Shown here in pieces: positions 46,640-59,624 of a DNA stretch of 64,000 nucleotides. Position 1 is the stretch's first letter. Each line of letters starts with the position of its first letter. Source of the stretch: Rhynchosporium graminicola (lineage: Eukaryota > Ascomycota > Leotiomycetes > Helotiales > Ploettnerulaceae); NCBI GenBank assembly GCA_900074885.1, contig FJUW01000062.1, positions 338,601 through 402,600 on the forward strand, written 5' to 3'. The notes beneath the pieces were generated by a model. That model had not been told where the DNA came from. It made no database searches and saw only the letters and a list, made by a program, of their open reading frames with translations. The translations under genes and the position numbers were made by a program.

Positions 46640-49600
46640 TTGATTAGCATGTTGGGTTGTAGCTGGAATTCTTGTCTGTACCATCTTGGGGGTTTGTCTT
46701 TGGAGCATTTTGGGTATTCGTTCTGGTATTTTGTCTCGTGTCTATAGTTTTATCTGCATGTATAAACTTTCCACATTGCCTCTGTTTCCTGCTGTATATA
46801 TGGCTCCTAACACATGAGGCTTATTCCAAGCACTGCTACCACATCCTCTGTGTAACCGGCTAATAAAATCTCACCTCGGGCTTGTGTCGGCGTCGAAATG
46901 TCGTAGGTAGAGGAAGCTTCGTAGGTAGCAGGCTTGCGCGATTCTTATTGCACAGCACTATCAGCGTCATCGGTTCCAACTTGATGAACATGTTAAAGAA
47001 ATCCTTCGGACGGGTCTTTCGCACAAGTGTGTCAAGAATCAGAGTATCCCTCTGCCGCTCGAAGCTGTGGCTAGGAACTATGGTAGTGAATTGGGAGACA
47101 CTGGCCTGTAACTTGTACGCGCCTTACCAGTAGCTTTTGGCTGCATTGTGAGATTTCAAGAAGGACTTTGACAAAGTAAGGCTTCAGAAGCTACCGAGAT
47201 GAGATCTGTTTCCCCCCAATCCGGGTCTCTATGATATCAGCCACTGGCCAAGCGTCTGAGGGAACAAGACGAGGAATAATGACTTTGCTAGGAAGGAGCG
47301 AATCCCGTACTTGCTGGTCATCTGCCAAGTGCAACGACAACGCCCGAATCCAATTTGAAAACGACCACAAGAAGATCACGGAGATGGTTCCCCTAGCTAT
47401 CGAAGATGCAAAAAAACCACCACGATACGACAGAAGCCCGCTGTTTCCAGAAATCCTTCCAGTACAACGTCGAGCGCAACACTTTGACGACTACACGGCA
47501 CAAGAATGATGGCTGGATCAAGAGGAGCAACGAGGAAGTTCGATGGCAAGGTTGAGAGAAGCAAGATATGGTGACAAAAGGGGTGAGAACTCAGATCGAG
47601 TAACGAAAGGCAATGAGGATGACACTGGTACAAGACTGCAATGTCGACGGCATGAACATGAAGACGGCACGATACAAGGCGACGAGCACATTATAGCAAT
47701 GGGGAATCAAGTTGAGGTCAAGATGGGATAACAATTTTACGATTGATCTATGTATACAGAGGCCAAGAACCCATCCATTCTAGCATCCCATGACCGAATC
47801 ACCGACAGCGAATACGATTCGAAAAGAAGAAAAGACGAGTTAGCAACGTAGAGATGGATAGAGGGCATAACATACCAAGGATCACCAAACAAGAAGGCGT
47901 CAATGAATTTAAGAACTGACTGCTGAGGAGATCTGTAATAAATGCGCATTAATTGTCGCGTCTTTGTTTTGGGGGAAACAGAATGAAAAGGAGTGAGCCA
48001 GGTGGTCAGACAGTATGGTTTCTCCTAAGATTACCAGTGTCCGACCCTACTACAATCAACCTGGAGGGGGGCAGGCCATTACGATACACCGCACAGAGAC
48101 GTGTCACAGCTGTTCCTTCCCGTGAGCAGGAATGCACCGGATCATTATCCTGTAGATAAAGCCGTCGGATGGAGCATGAGTGGTGGTGCCATCCCCCTAT
48201 AAGCAACTTGCTTCTTCCCTCCGGAACAGAGAGGCAGAGATAGACAGAAAGAAAAGGAGGCTTACCTGGAGCGCAACAGTACAATTGTACTGATGAAGTG
48301 ATAGGATGTGACACGATGATAACCTGATAAGAAGGGATGAAAGTGAGGTGAAAAGCAGCAGTATATGGCGGTGGTGGTGCAAAGTGAAGAGAAAAAGTAT
48401 GTAGGACAGAAGAAGGAAGAGAAGAGTTGGGGCGAGAAACCCTCCTTAAGTATTCTCCCTGGGAACACGTAATCAACCACCAGTGACTCTGAGCCTAGCC
48501 GTTTTGGATTGCTGGATAACCGTTATTTGTCGCTTCACGATAGCTTCATTTTCAAAGCACGCTAAAGAGCCTGGCCGTTGGCGGACAGGTTAGTAACATG
48601 GAGCTAGTCCGGTTCGAAAGATTACCGCACCCAATCATAAGCTGTAGTTTTGGTATCTGGATGCTTCTTATACCTTCCATCTCTGTGTCATCTGACGTTA
48701 TGACTTTTCGTAGCTTATTCGGTCAGAAAAGTGCTATTCAATTGCGCAAAAACACTGCTTATCTAAGGGATGACTTTCAGAAGGTACTAGAACAACCTAC
48801 ACCTAAACTTTAGATGGGATCAGCATCCAGGAAGCGAGCGCCCTCACCTTTATTTACATAGATGCTGACCTATGGCAAAGGTGCCTCTGTCTAGACCCAC
48901 GTTTAAAAAATGACGCTAAGTTGTTTTATAATCAAAATTCTCACGACACTGAAATTATCTCCAAGTAATGTCTTGTGTCAATTTCGTAACTTTGAATACC
49001 ACTCGATTATATATCCTATCCATGAAATACGACATACCTAGGAACTTTCCCATTTCTGACATTTATCAGGACCGTACGTATCTTTCCATCATATCGCGCA
49101 GTCTTTTCCATTACGATATATTGACATCGTCACCTTCTTCGAATACAAAAAAGAAGCAACAAACACTTCGACATAAATTACGATACAGACCCGGCACGCA
49201 CTCTCGATTCAATGCGTCATCATAGTCTTTTCTATCATTATACGCATCAATTGAATCGAATTTTTCCAGAATCTTTGCAATTATTTGAAAGTAAACAAAC
49301 CACAGAATATGTTAATCATTAAGCGATATGTGCGACAACAATTCTTATTGAACTCGAATTTTGATATCACATTGGTCCCCGATAGCTAGGGCTCAGATGC
49401 GTTTAGTCCCAAAGATTCTTTGCAACTCTCCAGGGATACCTATTGTTGCTGATCCGAGGATGATGAAGTGACGTTGGCACCTGCCGGAGCATAGTTCGAA
49501 GTGGGTCGGAAAAGCGGGACGGCTAGATCGCGCTGGACCGCTGGTTTTGAGCCGCACTCTTGAGCCTCAATCGACGACATATCCAGATGTGTTGCGCAAG

Positions 49601-51004
49601 TTCATCGGAGAATATCATCCTGCGATGAAATAATGAAGCTGTCTCTCAATCTATTCGCGTCAATGCGCGGTTCCCGACCACTGTGACTTATATCAAGGCG
49701 ATTTTGTACAGCAGAAAGTTGGAGTCACGTGATCATTCACAGGTCACTTGTTATTCTGTAAACGAATCTCTTTGGTCAGCAGCTTCGCATCAAACACATC
49801 TGATGTAAGAGGGCTAAGTCAATGTCACGGTTTCAATCGTTTAGTTTGCTAAATCAGAAGATTCCAAAATGCCAACGTCTGCTGCATTATTACAGTATGC
49901 CCGGTAATAGTACTGCGCTAGTACAGCCTTCCCTCAATTAAAGATGACTTGCCTCCGAGCAGAGACAATCTCATGAATCCGACCACATATTTCAAATAAT
50001 TCGTTTCCTGGTGATGTTGACCGCAAAGGTAGTCATTCAGCGTAAACCTGGCAGAGTCGGACTACTGTATCTCGAAGTCAAATTCATTCCTGTGCACAAC
50101 GGTCTAGCTTACAAATTCACAGCAAACTTGGACGAGGGTAAGGTATCCCGAAATACAACATGTGGGACGTGGAGATCTCGATAATTTCTGATGAAGTGCA
50201 TTGATTGGAAACCCAGGGAGTGGTCGTGTAACAGCAAGACTTTATGATGGATGAGCCAGGTTGCAGTTTAGATGATGGTGAATGGTGCCAATTTCATCTC
50301 GAGTTCTTTATTGGGGTTGTTTATACTTTTAGCCATACTAGGCTCGGTGTTAATAGTGATATCACTGTGAAGGTGATGCAGAATTTCAAATCACGTGTGA
50401 GTCACGATATGTAGTCTTGGGGCATTTTTATGCGTTGCGTCCAAAGTATTTCAAGTTTCAGACTCTCCAGGCGTTTCTTAAAGCTCAGAATCACGTCTTT
50501 CGATCGTTAGTTCGAAGTATGAAGTATGGCAGTCGTATTCGCCGATCATGAGCCGGCCCTGATATTGGATCGATGAGACCGAACCCGAACCCTCTGTTTA
50601 GTACCTGGGTCTGATAGGCATCATATATCGGAGCGTGGAATACGTATGCCAATGACTCCTACTCCGTAAATCCGCGAAGTCGCGAACAAAAATCCCGACT
50701 ATCTGCCCATGCAACGATACGAGCTGGCCAATCAAATGATTCAGTTCACAACCTTGCCTGCGATGGTAGTTGAATACCTGCCTACCTTCGCTAGTAGTGT
50801 CATGACCTAATCATATCTCACTACCGGCGACCGGGTTTTGGAGACGGGAACTGTAACGAACAATTTCATACACAGGTATAAAGATATCTTGTACTCTCAA
50901 GGCAGTCTTTTGACACAGATTATCCCCAGAGAAACTCCAGACACAGACGACCCTTTAGTCGCAATATAGTCCGACCACTCGATCAAAACATTCCTCAGTC
51001 ACGG
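46640..51004. other. intergenic, no supported gene
   Basis: About 4.4 kb downstream of the PKS without a transporter, regulator, P450 or other tailoring gene that I can see. Short frames (for example 47231-47509, 47543-47731 and 48006-48476 minus) lack domains. Much of 48,800-50,900 is A/T-rich and stop-dense. The right end is the SDR promoter. Confidence 0.5.
50877..50883 (+). promoter_or_regulatory. TATA box of the intact SDR
   Basis: A tataaag element lies about 122 bp upstream of the ATG at 51005, a usual distance for a fungal core promoter. Confidence 0.45.
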
Positions 51005-52115
51005 ATGGCATCGACTCTCAAAGGTAGTATCCTCGTCACGGGTGCAAATGGGGGATTAGGAAGTGCTTTCGTAGCCAAGTTTGTCAGCTCACCTGAAGCA
51101 CAACAATATCGTGGTCTCTTCACCGTTCGCAATAATACCACGGCACACGCTCTCAAAGCAATCATCGACAAAGCTCCAGTAGACATCAAAATTGAGGTTT
51201 TGCAATTCGATCTAGGCAGTCTTGAAGCTGTCCGAACAGTAGCAGCCGATATCAACGAGCGAGTTGCGAATGGAACCCTCGAGCCAATCCGTGTCTTGAT
51301 TCTCAACGCTGCATATCAGGATGCTAGCGCGGCAGCCCTGAAGCCTGGTGCGTTCACGAAAGAGGGGTTTGAGATGGCTTTTGGAGCGAACTATCTGGCA
51401 AATTTCGTGTTTGTACTGGATATTCTGCAGTCGATGGATAAAGAACACGGAAGAATCGTGTTTGTCTCGAGCTGGACGCACGATTCTTACGACCCTCAAA
51501 ACAACACACCACCGATTTACAAGGGAGAAGAGTTCAAGACTATGTTTACCAGTGCCGAAGCTCTTTCCAGAGGTATCGAATATACAGATGATGGATGGGC
51601 ATCTGGGATGCGCCGATATGGTGCGAGCAAGCTTCTAGGAGTCATGTGGATGTAAGCCTTCAACTGTCCCGAAAACATCTCGATAAGATCGACACTGAGC
51701 AAAACTTAGGTACGAACTCCAGCGCCGACTCAACTCTGATACTGTCCTCTCCAACATCTCAACTCTATCCATGGACCCAGGCGCAATGGGAGGAACAGGT
51801 ATTACGAAGAGGTCTCCACTCTTCATACGTTTCATTACCGGATGGCTCATCCCCTTGTTTCAGCATGTTGCAGTTTGGCTTTCTCCTAATGGTTTTCTCA
51901 GACCAACATGGAAATCAGCTCAGGATCTTATGCTTGCATCTTTCGATGAGAATTACCTCGGAAAGCATCCTAAAGCAGTTTATCTAAATGGCAGTGTAAA
52001 CGCTGAATCTTCGGCGGAATCGCGAGACGAAGAAAAGCAGAAGCAGCTTTGGACTGAAAGTGTCAAGTTGGCCATGATCAGGGATGGAGAGACGGCATTG
52101 AAGAACTGGAAGTAG
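51005..52115 (+). CDS. short-chain dehydrogenase/reductase (intact)
   Basis: NAD(P)-dependent oxidoreductase with a Rossmann fold. Two exons, 51005-51651 and 51710-52115, joined across a 58 bp intron in phase 2, give 350 residues. Cofactor motif TGANGGLG is at residues 12-19; an FDLGS segment follows, then LILNAAY (NAG-like motif), catalytic Ser in FVSSWTHDSYD, and Tyr205-x-x-x-Lys209 (YGASK). Length and the WTHDSYDPQN segment fit the retinol-dehydrogenase/WW-oxidoreductase-like group of fungal SDRs. No signal peptide. It lies 4.4 kb downstream of the PKS on the same strand, so a tailoring role is possible, but the empty gap makes membership in the cluster uncertain. Substrate unknown. Confidence 0.9.
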
Positions 52116-53183
52116 AGGTGTTTAGGATGATGTCGAAAATCATGGTGGCTGTAGCAAGTTTCTGAAGTATGCGAAAGTCTCAAAAGGTCTTTGCAGGTAG
52201 TGTTTGTTATCTTTCAGCTTCCGAATTCTCGAAGATATCAATGAAGTCACAGTTTTGTCCATGAAAGCCCATCTATCGCGAGCGAAGTAAGGAGTGCTGC
52301 GGAAAGTTTCGCTGGAGTCGGTACGACATTTTTTACTTTCGTACTTGGCAGGGTAGGAAATTCATTTTCCCCATGCACAGGGGCCACTTCGGAGTCTGGT
52401 AGGGCTGACAAGCTGTCCTAGCTTGAATGCTTCATTATTTTAGACATGACTATAAAACTTAAAATCTTATCATACGATCAAAAGACATATTGTGAAATGA
52501 GTCAAACGCTCCATAATAATTCCTGTTCACAACCTTGTTGAACGATGAGATGGAACACAAATCACGTGATTTCTACGCAAGTACCGGCATTCAGTGGAAA
52601 AATTGGTTGGGAAAAAGTGGGCTACAGTACTCCGCAGTCTTACATGAATTGTTTCATGAAGCTGTTGTACTCCGTGAGACTGAGCGAATATCGCAAACTG
52701 CACCGGACCAAACGAGCGGTTGGTCATATGTCATCTATCAGCAGACTTCTATTGGACGGATCCCATCTCGGCAATAATCATGTAATATCGCGTCTAATCT
52801 GCCACTGCCGTGCAGAGTTATGACATTCCCGTGAGGCTGGGTTTCAAAGTGTGGCTGGCGTACACGTTTCTGATTCGTTGAATGATCTAAAATATGCACT
52901 TTGACTTTCGGATGCCGCTTAAAGAATCGTCCGATCCCGCTTTTCGATTGGCAATGATCTCCTTGTCAAGCGATACAGCCCTGTCACTGGACAGTGCATC
53001 AGCCACGCCCTGGACGACCATCGATGACCACAGATACCGGGATCGTCTCCATCACGACTTCAAGCACGTCTCCGTCTCTGGTATTCATTACGCAATAGCC
53101 GGCCACCATCCTTGCTGTTGAAGAGTTACAAATTACCTAAGATCATATATATGCCTTTGAGCCTCTGATAGAATCCCTCCACG
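52116..53183. other. intergenic, no gene seen
   Basis: Frames at 52535-52823 and 52894-53121 have no recognisable features. The region holds the 3' flank of the SDR and the promoter of the Clr5 gene. Confidence 0.45.
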
Positions 53184-55724
53184 ATGTCCCGACGGGCACT
53201 CGGTCCTGAGCTCCTCCCTCGACAGGATGCCGTGGTCAAGACATCGGAAACGGCTCGGGAGGCATCATGTCGGCTTCGCAACGACAAGAGATGGAACTTT
53301 CACAAGGACGAGATCCGGCGGATCTATATCGAGGAGGATCGGACGCTTCAGGTCACTATGAGGATCATCGAAGAGAAGTATGGCTTCAAGGCAAGGTAGG
53401 CGCGCTAGTCTCACACGAATTCTGTCATATCACTAGTGGCCGTTAGTGTGGGAACTAACATGATTCGTTTCAGCCCTAGGAAATGGAAGATGAAATTGAA
53501 GGAATGGAACTTTGAAAAGTACTTTCCTGCGACTATCATGAGTTTTGCTGTCGCGAAGACGGAGAAGAGAAAAGTGGAGGAGGGAAAAGATACCGTTTTC
53601 TTTCACGGCGATTCTTTGATCCCCTCTGAAAAGATAGAACATTTCAAGAGGAGGAAGATGTCAAGTAAAGCGCGGAAAGCGAGTCCAGATCCAGGTGAGT
53701 TGTGTCGTTGCGCGTCAACGATCATAGCTGACCATTCGTCAGGCACGCCAAGAGATATCCGCTACCATACTCCGGATCCAGAACGATCACCATCGCCCAT
53801 TCCGGAAGATCCAGCTGACTACCGCTCAATCTCGGGCAACCAGAGGAGCGTTACACCGCTGATAGAGCGAAGTGTAACTCCCATTCTGGAGCACAGCGTG
53901 ACGCCAAGACCCGCGTATAGTATACCTCAAATGATGGAGGGAGACTTTTCCCGAATGCAGCCGCCGCCGTTGAAGTCTGAGCCCGAGATACAAGAGATGG
54001 AAGAAGAACAGGATGGGCAGGAAGACGAAGGAGAGATTACTGCGCCACCTAGTTATGAAGATGAGCTCCCTGCCCTCAGCCCTCTCATGCCACTATCTTC
54101 GCCGAATTCATCCTCAAATCTCCATGACCTGTCTCAAAATCCACAAGCAACTTCACAGGAGTATGTGTCCTTGCCACAGATGGAATATTTGACCATCAAT
54201 CCTGTGTTCCTTGATGTTAATCATGTTGGCGATGAGTCAAATTCGTCTAATGGAGATCATATGGCATATCAAGCGGACATGCATGACACAGGAAATTCCC
54301 CCGATGCGCACAAGAGAGAGAAAGAGGTACTGGAGGCAGCATCAGGTAGCCTCGTACACGGTGTTTTCATCGACTTTCCACGAATTGCCTCTCGGCTATC
54401 AGGTTTTGAGATTGCTGGCCAATCGTCTTACCTTCGAGGATCTGATGACATGCTACCTAATCAAGACAACACAGATGAAGAATCAATTGAAGGGACCATG
54501 GCCTCCGTTGAGCAGAAAATTCGAGTTGCAAAATTATATCGCGAAAGTGGCTCCTTGAAAAATGCCGAGTCGGCATATCTCCAAGCCTTGGTGGAGTACT
54601 CCGAAGTACCCAGCGTGGATGGAAAAATAGCGCAACATATTCCGGAATTCCTGCTTTTCTTCAAGTTAGTCAATCACACCAGTCCTCTGCATAGTCTCGA
54701 TCAAAGCGTATTCATTTGCCGATGGCTGTTGGTAATCTGCGAGAAAGAGCTCAGCCAGGGGCCAGAAACACTTCGGATCACACATGCTCTAGCAGATCTT
54801 CTGAGGCAATCTGGCCGTCCGAATGATGCAGAGGACCTTTACGCAAAGTCTTTCGCAGGGTTCAAGGATCTTGGTCTTATCAAGGAAAGACTAGAATGCC
54901 AACGCTCGCTAGGCACATTACTTTTCGGTGTGGGCCGTCTCGACAAAGCAATGCACATGCTCGTTTCAACGTTATGCGAATACATGACTGATGACTCACT
55001 AGAAGATTTGGGCCACGGCGACGAGATTGGTGGTGTTCTAACAGCCCTGTCAGATGCCTTTACAAAAGTGAAACACGACAGACACTGGGATGATATGAAG
55101 GCCTCCGTCTCACAACTCCAAGTCCTCCTGATCCGGCCTAGCGCCGTATGTCGATGGTCACAGAACATCCAACCAAAAGTTTTCTTAGAAGCCATGCGTC
55201 TCGCCTCCCATATCTCTGAGCAAGATTGGTACGATACAGCCGAAATGCTGTACCTCGTCACAGTTCCCAAAATCCACGCCCTGGACAACTTCATCTACGG
55301 CCGCAAGAAAGCCGACGCCTTCATCGCATACTGCATGCAACACCAGCGACGTAAACAATGGCGTAAATGTATACGCGATATCCTGCACGCATACAAATGC
55401 CTAATGGCTGGCGACCGTGAGTCAGCTGTACAGGAAGGGCCCGTTGATCTCCTGCGCGAGACATGGTCGGTCATCAAGAAAGCTGCTGCTGAGGAGCCGA
55501 ATATTACGAAAGACTCATCGACGCGTGAATCGATACGGAAGATTGACCATGCGGATCAGAAACTGTTGTGCTGGAAGAAACTGCAACTGAGCGGGTTGCT
55601 AGATGAAAGCGAAGAGGAAGACTGGGAGAAAGATACAACGCGGAGCTCGAAGTACGGCGTCACTTATAGTGTGAGCGATGTAACAGGCGTCAGTTACTCA
55701 GCCTATTACAGGGAATTGCATTAA
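53184..55724 (+). CDS. Clr5-domain protein with C-terminal TPR-like region
   Basis: Large protein with an N-terminal Clr5 domain (PF14420), a predicted DNA-binding-like module named after a fission yeast silencing factor. Exons 53184-53395, 53474-53694 and 53743-55724 give 804 residues. The Clr5 domain spans about residues 36-88 (WNFHKDEIRRIYIEEDRTL, then YGFKASPRKWKMKLKEWNF) and is restored only by removing intron 1 (78 bp). Intron 2 is 48 bp, a multiple of three with no stop, but has a clean gtgagt donor, an agctgacc branch site and a tcag acceptor, so I treat it as an intron. The middle is Pro/Ser/Glu-rich and contains three RSVTP-like units in a row. From about residue 440 the sequence is helical with paired-helix TPR character (AKLYRESGSLKNAESAYLQA, ADLLRQSGRPNDAEDLYAKS). 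Probably nuclear; target genes unknown. Confidence 0.88.
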
Positions 55725-57915
55725 GTGTCTAGATGTGGAGGTTGGAGATTTTCTGCGAGGTGTGGCATTGTAAGCGAAGCATTGTTGGTCGAACTTGAGA
55801 TGCGAATTGAGCGTTGGCGTACGAAGGAGACATGTTGGTTAGAATACCCGATCTTTTGCTGTTGCGTTATTGTCCATATGCTTCCTATCCTGTCATTTAT
55901 GGTGATTGAAAGTGGAAGCGAAAAGACTCGATTTACGATTGCTATCATTTAGCGTTGCTCTGCACTTGCCTATTGAATGTTGGGCTGAATTATCACTCCT
56001 TTTTATATCTTCAATCTATTTTACACGACGAAGAAGAATTTATGATCTTTGGAATCGAAGAAACAAAACCCTCCGAAACTCAATCTTACGATGATCACGT
56101 GCCACATGAATCTCTCTATGAGATTCAAACTCTTGACATAGTCAGCACCAGAAGAATCTCCTCTCACCCAATCTTCTTTATAATCTGCTCATATCATTAA
56201 GTACCTGTTCCCCATCATCCCCATTGTTTGTTTTTGACGAATCCACATCACGTGGAAGTCCAGAGCCTCCACCCAAGCTAACATCATTTCAACTTCATCC
56301 CGCGTCAAGGACTCCTTTCCAGGAAATTTAGCAGATCTTTATTATTAGATTCATGGCTAGTAGTCTCAGCCTAACACATCTTGACGAGATGTGTGGACAC
56401 TTATCATCAGAAAGCAGTTATATGCTCAGCAAGGGCTGATCTTGTGCTGCTATGGCACCGGCAACCTCATGATGGCATCTCTACAGCCAGCGTTCATTAA
56501 TTATTTTAAATTCTTACTTCTTATTAATGGGTCTCTTAGGATACGACGGCGGTGCACCCCTTCCTAGATCTTGGATATCGCATTTATATCCGAGGCCCTG
56601 AGCAGTCGACCAGATCGCCGAACCTATCGGTTCAACTATACAAAGATTAGCAGAGTCAGTCAAGCAAGACGATTGGTCTCAACTCCTGGTCGTGAATCTG
56701 GCGTGGATAATGAAAAACATTTATTCTTGTGTGAGAATGGGAGTCAACTCTACATGCGTACTTTGCCGCTTTTTTGCATTGGCGACTTTGACTTACCTGA
56801 TCTAAAGAGGAGCAAACTTCTAGCACACGAAGTACCCGAGCAGTTTGAAAAACTGGGGGCCAGAGATCGCTGAATTACGGTGCAAGCATCTAGAGAATCC
56901 GACAGATTCCTAGTTTGTTCCGCAATATACCGTGGAGGAAGAAAATCAATCAACGCACGAAGAGATTCAAAGATCTCCCCATCGCATACAAGCATACGGC
57001 CGGGAGACCTTCGAAGCGCGGCATGAAAAGCTCACCCATCACATGCCACCCATCTTTTAAAGCCCACATCTTCATCGTCTTTGGCCATACAAAAATCAGC
57101 ACTACAGAAAAAAACCTGCAGATCGTTTAGGCATCGAAGACAATGCGCGTCGATGCACAAATGTATCTGCGTTTGCAGAGTTTCCTGCGGTCTTATAGAA
57201 AAGAAGACTTTTCATCTTCAAGACATGGACAAAGACTCCTTGAGGCAACCTCTGGGATATGGAAACCATCCGGGAAAGCCTTATAGAAGGGCTTGTCAAC
57301 ATCTTTTACCAAGCGGATGCTCCACTCGAAGTTAGAGACGGTGAGATATACCTCTACAGGAATCTTCTCAAATTTATCATGGCGAGATAAGGGAATGGGG
57401 TTCGTGCTGCGAGACAAGCTGGGAAAATAAGTCTGACTTGATCTCAATCCCAATCTCGCAGATTGAATTTACAGAATACTTCTAGTTGGTCGCTTGAGAG
57501 AGACTTGTTGGGAACAAGATATGGTCAGCAGAAGTAAATTTGTTCGCTACTGATCAGCTAGTACCAAGACGGATGTTCGAGGTAATCCTGCGCCTCGGAT
57601 ATCAACATCAAACGGTGATGATAGGGATGATTCTACGACTTTGACTGAAAGTAGATCGAAGAAACAATGAGAAAGTGTGGGAAAGAACTCTGTTCTGGAA
57701 TAAATTGTTGTATTGTTCCAAAGCTAGACTACTCCTGCCTTGTCAAAGTATTCACACGACCATCACTAAATCCCTTACAAAGGCTACCATTTTTTCCACG
57801 AAACCGCCATCTTCAATTACCTGGCGAGTGCAGAATCCATACATTTGCACCCTGCTTGTCCCGACCTAGGTATGTCCACCGCCTGCACGATAGTATACTG
57901 CAGATTTCTGCAGTC
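55725..57915. other. intergenic, possible decayed coding remnants
   Basis: No intact gene. On the minus strand, 57453-57193 reads KIPVEVYLTVSNFEW..., faintly like an F-box start, and 56995-56750 is another open piece, but stops lie between them and no exon chain restores a protein. I leave these unannotated. Confidence 0.4.
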
Positions 57916-58584
57916 TCATGGAAGGCTTCCTTCAGGTATCTTCTTGATGTCTACTTTCTGGCAGCTGGGATTGTTCGACTTGCCATCCTCAAGCCACGCC
58001 ACAGTTTCCAACTTGTAACCAACGTCGGTCATGCAAATGTACCAGTCATAAAATGCCTTCTGCTTTCTGTTCATCGCCGTATTCTCGGAGACGGACTCCG
58101 TCTGCGACCATGTCCAAACGAACAACTTGTCCTCTTTGTCGAAGGCAATAAGGTTACTGTGAACATTCGTAGGCATGAACACGGGGACAAGTACGTTGCT
58201 CTCCTTATCCTGGAGACCAGCCTTCATACCCAGAGAGTGTGGCATGTTGGGGAAATCCCAAGTGAGCTCACCGAAAGCATATCCGGTCTTGTTGGCCTCC
58301 TCGCTCAGTGACTTTGTCGTGTGGTTTTGGAAGAACCTGACGATGGATGGTTCAAGTGGTGGTGGATTAGGACCTTGTCGGAGGTAGCGAGAGGAGTTGG
58401 TGCAGAGTGCCTTGACTGCCGCGCCTTCATGACAGGCGAAGAGGTGTGTGCCGTTCAACGTGCTGTTCGATGAGAGAACGATCAAATTGAACGGTGCTGA
58501 TCGACATGAATCGCTTGACGTGGGAGAGTCGGAAGCCAAGACGCAAGCAGCGAAGGCGAGAACGGCAAAAGATAGAAGACGCAT
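57916..58584 (-). CDS. small secreted protein, DUF7907-like (paralogue 1)
   Basis: Single-exon gene of 222 residues. Signal peptide MRLLSFAVLAFAACVLA. The mature protein carries PFNLIVLSSNSTLNGTHLFACHEGAAVKALC near its start and FYDWYICMTDVGYKLETVAW...NPSCQKVDIKK at its end. The same landmarks recur in the neighbouring gene at 59022-59624, making a tandem paralogous pair. Paired Cys in ACHEGAA and in NPSC, plus CMT, suggest disulfides. The set of motifs fits a fungal secreted family I recall as DUF7907; its function is unknown. Several N-glycosylation sequons are present. An effector or cell-surface role is possible but unsupported by any motif. Confidence 0.85.
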   Translation of the reverse strand: MRLLSFAVLAFAACVLASDSPTSSDSCRSAPFNLIVLSSNSTLNGTHLFACHEGAAVKALCTNSSRYLRQGPNPPPLEPSIVRFFQNHTTKSLSEEANKTGYAFGELTWDFPNMPHSLGMKAGLQDKESNVLVPVFMPTNVHSNLIAFDKEDKLFVWTWSQTESVSENTAMNRKQKAFYDWYICMTDVGYKLETVAWLEDGKSNNPSCQKVDIKKIPEGSLP

Positions 58585-59021
58585 AATGAGAATTGCAGTA
58601 ATCTTGGGGAAGCAATGATTGTTTGACGATAAATGTTTCGTAGCGCGATATTATCTGATGGTGGGTGCAAGAATTGATGTTGTTGTATCGATGTCAAACG
58701 AAGCTGATGATGATTGTGAAGAGGAGAAAGAAAGAAGTCTGTCCTGCGAGGAAGATCTTCTTTAATAAATCTGCTGGAAGTCTGCCCAGGAGAAGGCACG
58801 ACGTTGTCGTTGGGAAGAGGTAGGAGTAGTCCATGTTCGGCTTTGAAAGGGAAGGAGCAACGTGCAGCACATCAGAACATGAAGAAGCAAAACAATTATT
58901 AGAGCATTAATTTCAGGTTATGAGTCTGTAGGATTCGAACTCTGCCTCCCGCCTGCTTCCCTCCTATTACAACCCAACACAACTTCCCACTCCGTCCCAC
59001 TTCCTCCGAGTCTCCCAAAGC

Positions 59022-59624
59022 TCAGATGAACACCCGCTTGACATCCACCTTCTCACAACTTGGGTTTTCCGGCTTACCAGATCCAACAGCCCACGCCAAA
59101 GTCTGATAGGTGTACCCGGCGTTCGTGATGCACGCATACCAGCGATAGTAAGCTTGAGCCTTGTAGACTGGTGGCGAAACAGTGTTGTCCAAGTAGCCAG
59201 CGACAAAAAGCTTGTCCTTCTTATCGAACCCGTAGCCAGAGAATCCTTGATCTCCTGGGAAGAAAAGAGGGACAGCGACGTCTGAGGTCGGAGAAGGGGT
59301 GAGTTGCAAAGAGGAGGAGACATTGAAGTTGCCGCCACGAAGGAGCCATGTGACGAGACCAGTCTGGCCGGGTAGGCCTTGGTTGGCTTGTTGCTGATAG
59401 GTTGTGTTGAAGTTGTAAGTGTCGGAGGTTGATGATGGACCACTCGTACCCACACACAGTCCTTCGATACCGGCTCCTTCGTGACATGCGAAGAGACCTT
59501 TTCCGTTCAAAGTGCGATTTGAGGATTGCAAGATGAGCTGGAATGGCTTAGACGTAACATTGTAATATTGAGCTGAGATACCAGTCGCAAGAGCGAGGCA
59601 GCTGGTGAGGATAGAAAGATGCAT
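59022..59624 (-). CDS. small secreted protein, DUF7907-like (paralogue 2)
   Basis: Single-exon gene of 200 residues with signal peptide MHLSILTSCLALATGISA. It aligns end to end with the gene 437 bp downstream: PFQLILQSSNRTLNGKGLFACHEGAGIEGLC at the start, then FDKKDKLFVAGY, YYRWYACITNAGYTYQTLAW and NPSCEKVDVKR at the end. The two differ widely in the middle, so the duplication is not recent. A tataaa element sits about 137 bp upstream. Secreted; function unknown. Confidence 0.87.
   Translation of the reverse strand: MHLSILTSCLALATGISAQYYNVTSKPFQLILQSSNRTLNGKGLFACHEGAGIEGLCVGTSGPSSTSDTYNFNTTYQQQANQGLPGQTGLVTWLLRGGNFNVSSSLQLTPSPTSDVAVPLFFPGDQGFSGYGFDKKDKLFVAGYLDNTVSPPVYKAQAYYRWYACITNAGYTYQTLAWAVGSGKPENPSCEKVDVKRVFI

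Noticed and set aside
48006..48476. 156-codon frame on the minus strand downstream of the PKS
   Set aside because: Overlaps other equally long frames on the same strand and shows no domain; probably chance.
56750..57453. Possible F-box-like remnant on the minus strand
   Set aside because: Similarity is faint, stops intervene, and no set of introns restores a coherent protein.
58925..58945. ggattcgaac, resembling a tRNA B box (minus strand)
   Set aside because: No A box, D-arm or complementary acceptor stem could be found upstream at tRNA spacing.
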